From assembly GCA_937926025.1 (NCBI GenBank), contig CALANQ010000001.1:1-7975 (forward strand): a stretch of DNA of 7,975 nucleotides, given 5' to 3'. How positions within the stretch are numbered: the first letter of the stretch is position 1; the number at the start of each line of letters is the position of its first letter. This DNA is from an uncultured Acidimicrobiales bacterium (GTDB taxonomy: Bacteria > Actinomycetota > Acidimicrobiia > Acidimicrobiales > Iamiaceae). The notes below the pieces were generated by a model, which was not told where the DNA came from, did no database searches, and saw only the letters and a list, made by a program, of their open reading frames with translations. Below, piece after piece: positions 1 to 5,583 of this stretch. The position numbers were made by a program, and so were the translations under genes.

Positions 1-1136
1 CCCCCGCCGCGCCCGACGCGTCGCCCAGCGTCGGCGCCCGCGACGGGTTCCTCGACGTGCGCTGGACGTGGAGCTCGTCGCAGCAGAACGGCGACGCCGT
101 CCGCCGCTTCCGGGTCACGTCGTACCGGAACGGGACCCAGGACACCCAGGTGCTGGTGAACGACCCGGCCAGCCGGTCCCAGACGTTCCGCACGGTGAAC
201 GGCGAGCAGTACCGCTTCACGGTGGAGGCCGAGAACAAGGCGGGCTGGTCCAAGCCCAGCGCCCAGTCCGCGGTGGCCATCTCCGCCGGCAAGCCGCTGG
301 GCAGCTACACCGTCACCGCCTCCGAGGGCGACACGCAGACCACGCTCACCCTGGGCGGCAGCGTCGACGCCAACGGTGCCGCCATCAGCCGGCTCGAGTA
401 CGACGTGAACAGCAGCGGCACCTGGCGCACGCTGCCCGACGACCGCCGCATCACCGGGCTCACCAACGGCAAGGACTACCGCTTCCGGGTCCGGGCGGTG
501 AACAGCGAGGGCAACGGCCCGGCGTCGTCGCCCAGCAACCAGATCCGGCCCTACGGGTCGCCCAGCACGCCGCGGGTGTCGGCGTCGGTGGACAGCCGCA
601 CGATCCGCTGGACGTGGACGGCCTCTGACGGCAACGGCCGGGCCATCGACCGCTACCAGTACAGCCTCGACGGGCGCGGCTGGGTGAACACGTCGAGCCG
701 GTCCTTCTCCCGCACGTTCGGCTACTCGGAGTCCCACACGCTGCGGGTGCGGGCCGTGTCGACGGCGTCGGACGCCAACCGCCGGATCAGCGGCATCGAC
801 GCCGCCAGCGCCCGCACCGTCGCCGCCCCCAACCCGGTGGTCGAGGCGTTCCGCACCGGCGAGACCGAGTGCGACACCGCGCCCGGGTCGATCTGCACCC
901 GGTACAACGTCCGCGGCCGCAACCTCCCGGCCAACACCACGGTCACCGCCTACTGCCAGTTCCGCACCGGGACCAGCGGGGCCTGGGGGCCGTCGCAGTT
1001 CCCCCACGACGCCCGGACCGACGGCAGCGGCTCCTTCACCGGCAACAGCTCGTGCCACGTCGGCGTCAACACCTACCTGCGGTTCCAGGTCCGGGTGAAC
1101 GGGAACACGTACTACACCGCCGCCGTCACGAAGTGA
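1..1136 (+). CDS. FN3-repeat surface/secreted protein, 3' part (5' truncated by window edge)
   Basis: The frame is open from base 3 to a TGA at 1134-1136 (377 residues visible). The start lies upstream, so any signal peptide or N-terminal anchor is unseen. The GTG at 57 falls inside the first FN3 domain, between its early strands, and is not a credible start. Three FN3-like domains follow one another (about 3-293, 300-565 and 566-828), with repeated RWTW strands, YRF(T/R)V core strands and a Gly/Pro linker after domain 2. The last ~100 residues form a different module with four Cys (codons at 870, 894, 954, 1053). No Cys occurs earlier, which suggests two disulfides outside the cytoplasm. No membrane segment or sorting signal is present at the C-terminus. 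FN3 arrays usually mediate binding or act as spacers. The MoxR gene starts 19 nt downstream, so the protein is probably an operon partner of the secretion-like genes. Function is unknown; a surface or secreted role is inferred. Confidence 0.85.
   Translation, partial: PAAPDASPSVGARDGFLDVRWTWSSSQQNGDAVRRFRVTSYRNGTQDTQVLVNDPASRSQTFRTVNGEQYRFTVEAENKAGWSKPSAQSAVAISAGKPLGSYTVTASEGDTQTTLTLGGSVDANGAAISRLEYDVNSSGTWRTLPDDRRITGLTNGKDYRFRVRAVNSEGNGPASSPSNQIRPYGSPSTPRVSASVDSRTIRWTWTASDGNGRAIDRYQYSLDGRGWVNTSSRSFSRTFGYSESHTLRVRAVSTASDANRRISGIDAASARTVAAPNPVVEAFRTGETECDTAPGSICTRYNVRGRNLPANTTVTAYCQFRTGTSGAWGPSQFPHDARTDGSGSFTGNSSCHVGVNTYLRFQVRVNGNTYYTAAVTK
3..828 (+). repeat. Three tandem FN3-like domains (protein-level repeat)
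   Basis: The first and third units share the strand RWTW followed by a loop containing N-G and then an R-F/Y strand. At DNA level this includes a 13-base identical stretch at 60-72 and 606-618. The middle unit is more diverged (a TTLTLGG strand replaces RWTW) but keeps the NGKDYRFRVRA strand typical of FN3. Otherwise similarity is at protein level only, so these are old domain duplications and not a recent DNA repeat. Boundaries are approximate, and the first unit may begin before the window. Confidence 0.75.
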
Positions 1137-1145
1137 CCCGCCCCC

Positions 1146-1151
1146 GAAGGA
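1146..1151 (+). promoter_or_regulatory. Ribosome binding site for the MoxR-type ATPase
   Basis: The purine run GAAGGA sits 4 nt before the ATG at 1156, inside the 19-nt gap after the FN3 gene. It supports this ATG as the start. The gap is too short to hold an independent terminator plus promoter. Confidence 0.6.
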
Positions 1152-1155
1152 ACGC

Positions 1156-2124
1156 ATGACCATCCAGCACGACCAGGCGGCCCGCTTCGCCGACACGTTC
1201 GACCGCCTCGTGGCCAACGTCGACGTCGCCATCAAGGGCAAGACCCACCCGATCCGCCTGGCCCTGACGTGCCTGCTGAGCGGCGGCCACCTGCTGCTCG
1301 AGGACGTGCCCGGCACCGGGAAGACGGTGCTGGCCAAGTCCATCGCCAACACGGTGGAGGGCACCAGCTCCCGCATCCAGTTCACGCCGGACCTGCTGCC
1401 GTCGGACGTGACGGGCGTGACCATCTACAACCAGCAGAGCGGCCGCTTCGACTTCCACCCGGGGCCGGTGTTCGCCAACATCGTCCTGGCCGACGAGATC
1501 AACCGGGCCTCGCCCAAGACGCAGTCCGCGCTGCTGGAGGTGATGGAGGAGGGCCGGGTCACCGTCGACGGCGTCGCCCACGAGACCGGGGCGCCGTTCA
1601 TGGTGATCGCCACCATGAACCCCATCGAGCAGGCCGGCACCTACCCGCTGCCCGAGGCGCAGCTCGACCGGTTCCTGATGAAGACGTCGCTCGGCTACCC
1701 GGATCCGCAGGTGGCGGTGCAGCTCCTCGCCGATGCGGCCAACCGGTCCCGCGACCTGCGGGTCGAGCCGCTGATCACCGCGGAGTCGGTGACCCAGATG
1801 GGTGCCCTGGCGGCCGACGTCCACACCGACACGTCGATCCTGGAGTACATCACCGGCCTGGCCGAGGCCACCCGCCGGCACCCGGAGGTGGCGCTCGGGG
1901 TGAGCATGCGCGGCTGCCTGGCCTTCGTGCGCGCCGCCAAGACGTGGGCACTGGCCCAGGGCCGGGCCCACGTGCTGCCCGACGACGTGAAGGCGCTGGC
2001 CCTGCCGGTGCTCGGCCACCGGGTCCTGCTCACGCCCGACGCCCAGTTCAGCGGGGTCACGACCGAACAGGTGGTGGCGCAGGGGGTGGCCCAGGTTCCG
2101 CCGCCCACCCAGCGGGTCGCCTGA
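1156..2124 (+). CDS. MoxR-family AAA+ ATPase
   Basis: This 322-residue protein is the usual size for a MoxR ATPase. MoxR proteins are cytoplasmic hexameric AAA+ chaperones that remodel or activate partner proteins, commonly ones encoded beside DUF58 or vWA genes. The Walker A is DVPGTGKT (residues 50-57, Lys56). The Walker B is VLADEINRA (110-118, Asp113-Glu114), followed by the family-typical SPKTQSALLEVMEE stretch. Sensor 1 is ATMNP (Asn155), and the conserved PEAQLDRF segment (166-173) carries the likely arginine finger Arg172. The C-terminal lid includes the sensor-2 segment GVSMRG (248-253, Arg252), where many family members have GxSPR. All catalytic residues are present, so it should hydrolyse ATP. 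ATG 1156 is chosen because of the GAAGGA upstream and because it gives a standard MoxR N-terminus. The DUF58 start is 2 nt after its stop, suggesting coupled translation. The family call is secure; the client is inferred to be the DUF58 or transglutaminase-like protein. Confidence 0.95.
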   Translation: MTIQHDQAARFADTFDRLVANVDVAIKGKTHPIRLALTCLLSGGHLLLEDVPGTGKTVLAKSIANTVEGTSSRIQFTPDLLPSDVTGVTIYNQQSGRFDFHPGPVFANIVLADEINRASPKTQSALLEVMEEGRVTVDGVAHETGAPFMVIATMNPIEQAGTYPLPEAQLDRFLMKTSLGYPDPQVAVQLLADAANRSRDLRVEPLITAESVTQMGALAADVHTDTSILEYITGLAEATRRHPEVALGVSMRGCLAFVRAAKTWALAQGRAHVLPDDVKALALPVLGHRVLLTPDAQFSGVTTEQVVAQGVAQVPPPTQRVA

Positions 2125-2126
2125 CC

Positions 2127-3305
2127 GTGGTCCTGGACCGGGCGCGTGCCGCCGTGGCCCCCGTCACCTCGCTGGGGTGGACGGTCGCGGCCATCGGGGT
2201 GGCGGCCTGGGTGGTGGGCGCGCGCCTGGACTGGGAGGAGCTGCTGATCCTGGCCGGCGCCTGCCTGGTGGTCCTGGCCGTCTCGCTGGCGATGACCGTC
2301 GGCCGCCTGGCCCTCACGATCGACCTGTCGGTGGAGCCGCACCGGGTGGTGGCCGGCGGACAGGACGCGGTCGGCCTGGTCCGCGCCGTGAACGAGCGGG
2401 CCCGGCCGTCGCTGGGCGCCCGGGTCGAGGTGCCGGTGGGGGCGGGCGTGGCCACGTTCGAGGTCGGCACCCTGGCGCCGGGCGGTCGGTTCGAGGAGCC
2501 GTTCGTGGTGCCCACGCAGCGGCGCTCGATCATCCCGATCGGGCCGGCGCTGAGCGTGAAGGGCGATCCGCTGGGCATCGCCCGGAGAGAGGTGTCCTCG
2601 GGGCGGCAGGTCCTGCTGTACGTCCACCCGCGCACCCTGGTGCTGCCGCCGATCACCGCCGGCTGGATCCGAGACCTCGAGGGCCAGACCACCAACGACC
2701 TGTCCACCAGCGACGTGGCGTTCCACACGCTGCGGGAGTACGCGCCCGGCGACGACCGGCGCCACATCCACTGGCGGACCACGGCCCGGCTCGGGACGAT
2801 GATGGTCCGCCAGTTCGTCGACACCCGCCGCTCCCACCTGGGCCTGGTGCTGGCCACCGACGAGGGGGCCTGGGCGGACGACGACGAGTTCGAGCTCGGC
2901 GTGTCGGTGGTCGGGTCGCTCGGGCGCACCGCGCTGCTGCAGGACCAGGACGTCAGCACCCTGAGCGGCAGCGATCCGATCGCTTCGTCCACCCCGGACC
3001 TGCTGCTGGACGGGCTGGCCGGCGTCGCCCGGGTGGCCGACGGTGCCGCGCTGGGCGAGCTGGTCCGGCGCTCGCTGGTCCGCCTGCGCTCGGCCAGCAT
3101 CGTGGCGCTCGTCGTCGGGTCGGCGGCCGACCCGGCCGCGGTGCGCGCCGCCTGCTCGCACTACGGGCCCGAGGTGAGCGTGCTCGCCATCCGGTGCCAG
3201 CCCGGCAGCGAGGCGCGGCGGCGCCGCATCGGCAACGTGTCGATGGTCGACGTCGGCCGCCTGGACGACCTGGCCCGGGTCCTGGCCGTGGTGGGGGCGC
3301 GCTGA
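2127..3305 (+). CDS. DUF58-domain membrane protein (MoxR partner)
   Basis: This 392-residue protein starts at GTG 2127, two bases after the MoxR stop. No clear Shine-Dalgarno is visible (only a weak AGCGGG at 2111-2116), so translation is probably coupled to the upstream gene. Two N-terminal membrane helices (about 16-33 and 39-57) precede the soluble part. The DUF58 signature is clear: LREYAPGDD (202-210) followed by RRHIHWRTTARLG (211-223). The C-terminal third should adopt the vWA-like fold of the family. However, where many DUF58 proteins carry a DxSxS metal-binding (MIDAS) motif, after the strand LGLVL, this one reads ATDEGAW (243-249), so metal binding there is doubtful. The next helix, DEFELGVSVVGSLG, is well formed. 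DUF58 proteins are usually encoded with MoxR and transglutaminase/DUF4129 genes, as here, and their molecular role is poorly known. The first half of the open frame upstream of 2127 overlaps the MoxR gene and is not coding. Confidence 0.9.
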   Translation: MVLDRARAAVAPVTSLGWTVAAIGVAAWVVGARLDWEELLILAGACLVVLAVSLAMTVGRLALTIDLSVEPHRVVAGGQDAVGLVRAVNERARPSLGARVEVPVGAGVATFEVGTLAPGGRFEEPFVVPTQRRSIIPIGPALSVKGDPLGIARREVSSGRQVLLYVHPRTLVLPPITAGWIRDLEGQTTNDLSTSDVAFHTLREYAPGDDRRHIHWRTTARLGTMMVRQFVDTRRSHLGLVLATDEGAWADDDEFELGVSVVGSLGRTALLQDQDVSTLSGSDPIASSTPDLLLDGLAGVARVADGAALGELVRRSLVRLRSASIVALVVGSAADPAAVRAACSHYGPEVSVLAIRCQPGSEARRRRIGNVSMVDVGRLDDLARVLAVVGAR

Positions 3306-3307
3306 TG
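3303..3307 (+). other. TGATG stop-start overlap between DUF58 and transglutaminase-like genes
   Basis: The DUF58 stop TGA (3303-3305) shares its A with the ATG (3305-3307) of the next gene. Such junctions normally indicate translational coupling by re-initiation and fix the downstream start at 3305. No strong Shine-Dalgarno precedes it. Confidence 0.85.
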
Positions 3308-5548
3308 GCCCGCTTCCTGGATCGGCTGCGACCCGAGCGGGCCGACCTGCTGGACCTCGCCTTCGGCCTGGTGCTCGCCGCGCTCGGGGTCATCGGCTTC
3401 CGGACGGTGTTCTCCGGGGGTGAGGAGCTGTGGGTCGGCATCCCGGCGGTGCTCGTGGGCGGGGCGACCGGCTACGTCCTGGCCCGGTTCCGGGTCGCGC
3501 TGCTGCCCGCCACCGCCGTGGCGATCCTCGTGTTCCTCCTCCTGGGCGGCCCGGTCGCCCTGCACCACCGCGCCGTGGCCGGGGTGCTGCCCTCGCCGAG
3601 CGCCGTCACCGGCCTGGCCGACGGGACGGTGAACGGGTGGAAGCAGCTGCTCACCTCGCTGCCCCCGGCCGGCGACGCTGGGGACCTCCTGGCCGTCCCG
3701 TACCTCTGCGGGTACGCGGGCGGCCTGCTCACCATCGCCCTGGCGGTGCGGTTCCCCCGCCGGTCCTGGTGCGCCCTGCCGCCGGCTGCGGTGCTGGCGG
3801 TGAGCGTGCTGATGGGCACCAAGCGGCCGGCGTCGCTCCTGCTCCAGGGCGTGGTGTTCGCCGCCCTGACCTTGGCCTGGGTGGCCATCCGCCACCAGCG
3901 GGCCCGGACCGTGGCCCACCGGTCCGTGTCGCGGTCCCGCCTCGCCACGGCGGGGGCGCTGCTCGCCGTGTCGGCGCTGTGCGGCGTGGTCATCGGGCCT
4001 CGGCTGCCCGGGGCGCAGTCCGAGGACCGCTTCGTGCTGCGCGACGAGGTCGAGCCGCCGTGGAACCCGCTGACCGAGCCCAGCCCCCTCATCTCGTACC
4101 GCAACTACACCGACCAGGACGTGCGGGAGGACCCGATCCTCACCGCCACCGGCCTGCCCGACGGGGCCCGGCTGCGCATCGCGTCGATGGACGCGTACAG
4201 CGGCACGGTCTGGCAGGCCACCGGCGACGGCTCCCTGCTGGCCGGCGAGTACCAGCGGGTGGGTGCCGAGATCCCCGGCGACGGGCGGGGCCGCGAGGCC
4301 GAGGTGGAGATCGAGATCCGCAAGCCCGAGGGGGTGTGGGTGCCGCTGGGCGGCGACGTCACGTCGCTGCGCTTCGAGGGCGACCGCGCCGCCCGCCTGG
4401 GCGACGACCTGCGCCTGTCCGTGCAGACCGACACGGCGGCGGTGCCCTCCGAGCTGCAGGCCGGCGACCGCTACCGGTTCACGGCCGACTTCGTCGAGGC
4501 CCCCGACGACGCCGCCCTCGCCGATGCGGAGCTCGACCCCCGCTTCCGGGTGCAGGCGGCCGACGACGTGCCTCCGGACTTCGTGAGCCGTGGCGCCGAG
4601 TGGGCGCGGGACCAGGCCACGCCCATCGGGGAGATGGTGGCGATCGCCGACGGCCTCCAGACCGAGGGGGCCTACACCGACGGCGGCGAGGAGGCGAACC
4701 CGGTGAGCCCGCCCGGCCACAGCCTCCGGCGGCTGCTGGACTTCATCGACATCGAGCAGCCGTTCGGCAACGGGGAGCAGTTCGCCGCCGCCCAGGGCCT
4801 GCTCGCCCGGACCCGGGGCGTCCCGGCCCGGGTCGTGATGGGCTTCGTCAACGAGTCCGGGCAGCGCAGGGTGACCTTCCGGGGCGAGGACCTCGAGGCG
4901 TGGATCGAGGTCCCGGTGGCGGGCTACGGGTGGGTCGCCATCGACGGCACCCCGCCCGAGGACCAGCTCCCGGACCCGCAGAAGCAGCCGCGGTCCAAGA
5001 CCGACAACCCCGAGCCGCAGCCCCCGCCGCCCACCACGATCCCGCCGCCCACCTCGATCCCCGAGGACCTCAAGCCCCAGGACCCCGACGAGGAGGAGAA
5101 GGACGACAGCGGCGGCGGCGTGCCCGCCTGGCTGCTGGTCGCCGCCACCGTGGTGGGGGCACCCGTCGTGGTCCTGGGCGCCACGGCCGGCCTGGTGGTG
5201 CTGCTCAAGCGCCGCCGCAGGGACCGGCGCCGCACCCACGGCTCGCCCTCGGAGCGCGTCGCCGGTTCGTTCTCCGAGCTGGTCGACTACGCCCGCGACC
5301 GCGGCGACCCCGTCCCGCCCCGCACCACCCGCGCCGAGCTCTCCACGGTGCTGGGCACCGCCGGGGTCGGTGCGGTGGCCGAGCGCGCCGACACCGCGGT
5401 GTTCGGCGCCGCCGACCCCACCGACGACGACATCGACGCCGCGTGGGACGAGTCCGCCACCGCCCGCCGGGCGATGGCCGCCGACCTGGACCGCAAGGGC
5501 CGCGTCCTGGCCGCGGTCAACCCGACCTCGCTGCGGTCCGACCGATGA
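3305..5548 (+). CDS. Polytopic membrane protein with inactive transglutaminase-like domain and DUF4129-like tail
   Basis: This 747-residue protein has the DUF3488-TGc-DUF4129 (TgpA-like) layout. About seven N-terminal membrane helices (near 15-32, 42-60, 64-86, 128-148, 156-171, 176-196, 212-231) place the next ~370 residues outside the membrane. That part contains a transglutaminase-like core at about 470-550. A Pro-rich then acidic linker (about 555-603), one more helix (about 608-636) followed by KRRRR, and a ~110-residue cytoplasmic tail complete it. The core shows the usual scaffold: FGNGEQFAAAQGLLAR, GVPARVVMGF, EAWIEV, YGWVAIDGTP. The catalytic Cys position is Gly490 and the His position is Glu531; only Asp547 remains. 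It is therefore predicted to be a non-catalytic scaffold or binding protein. The ATG at 3305 gives a sensible membrane-protein N-terminus, whereas upstream extension of the frame only overlaps the DUF58 gene. It is probably a partner of the MoxR/DUF58 pair. Confidence 0.9.
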   Translation: MARFLDRLRPERADLLDLAFGLVLAALGVIGFRTVFSGGEELWVGIPAVLVGGATGYVLARFRVALLPATAVAILVFLLLGGPVALHHRAVAGVLPSPSAVTGLADGTVNGWKQLLTSLPPAGDAGDLLAVPYLCGYAGGLLTIALAVRFPRRSWCALPPAAVLAVSVLMGTKRPASLLLQGVVFAALTLAWVAIRHQRARTVAHRSVSRSRLATAGALLAVSALCGVVIGPRLPGAQSEDRFVLRDEVEPPWNPLTEPSPLISYRNYTDQDVREDPILTATGLPDGARLRIASMDAYSGTVWQATGDGSLLAGEYQRVGAEIPGDGRGREAEVEIEIRKPEGVWVPLGGDVTSLRFEGDRAARLGDDLRLSVQTDTAAVPSELQAGDRYRFTADFVEAPDDAALADAELDPRFRVQAADDVPPDFVSRGAEWARDQATPIGEMVAIADGLQTEGAYTDGGEEANPVSPPGHSLRRLLDFIDIEQPFGNGEQFAAAQGLLARTRGVPARVVMGFVNESGQRRVTFRGEDLEAWIEVPVAGYGWVAIDGTPPEDQLPDPQKQPRSKTDNPEPQPPPPTTIPPPTSIPEDLKPQDPDEEEKDDSGGGVPAWLLVAATVVGAPVVVLGATAGLVVLLKRRRRDRRRTHGSPSERVAGSFSELVDYARDRGDPVPPRTTRAELSTVLGTAGVGAVAERADTAVFGAADPTDDDIDAAWDESATARRAMAADLDRKGRVLAAVNPTSLRSDR

Positions 5549-5583
5549 CCGCCCCCGCCCCCCAGGAGGTGCCGTGCACCTGA
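5545..5583 (+). CDS. Possible 12-codon mini-ORF linking the two genes
   Basis: An ATG at 5545 overlaps the TGA of the preceding gene (ATGA). It opens a 12-residue frame, MTAPAPQEVPCT, ending at TGA 5581-5583. The last base of that stop is also the A of an in-frame ATG (5583) of the next gene. The peptide has no recognisable function. If translated, it could carry ribosomes across the 25-nt gap and couple synthesis of the ATPase to the upstream membrane protein. It may equally be chance in GC-rich DNA; no Shine-Dalgarno specific to it is evident. Confidence 0.2.
   Translation: MTAPAPQEVPCT
5564..5569 (+). promoter_or_regulatory. Strong Shine-Dalgarno AGGAGG for the FHA/FtsK ATPase
   Basis: This is the best ribosome binding site in the window (AGGAGG, extended to AGGAGGTG). 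It lies 4 nt before GTG 5574 and 13 nt before ATG 5583. The first spacing is slightly short and the second rather long. GTG 5574 is preferred, but either start gives the same protein apart from three N-terminal residues. Confidence 0.75.

Noticed and set aside
57..59. GTG at 57 as the start of the FN3 protein
   Set aside because: The frame is already open from base 3, and upstream residues continue an FN3 domain in the same way as the equivalent part of the third domain. There is also no signal peptide or ribosome binding site at 57.
1137..1155. Terminator or promoter between the FN3 and MoxR genes
   Set aside because: The gap is only 19 nt and mostly C-rich plus a Shine-Dalgarno. There is no inverted repeat, T-run or -10-like element.
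1269..2126. Possible upstream extension of the DUF58 protein
   Set aside because: This is an out-of-frame reading of the MoxR gene. DUF58 similarity and the membrane helices begin only after GTG 2127.
2177..3304. Possible 375-codon N-terminal extension of the transglutaminase-like protein
   Set aside because: The extension would overlap the DUF58 gene almost completely and is Gly/Arg/Pro-rich with no motifs. The ATG at 3305 in a TGATG overlap gives a normal membrane-protein N-terminus.
3430..5583. 717-codon second + strand frame inside the transglutaminase-like gene
   Set aside because: It is an Arg/Gly/Pro-rich shadow frame without motifs. Only its last 12 codons, from ATG 5545, are of any interest and are listed separately.
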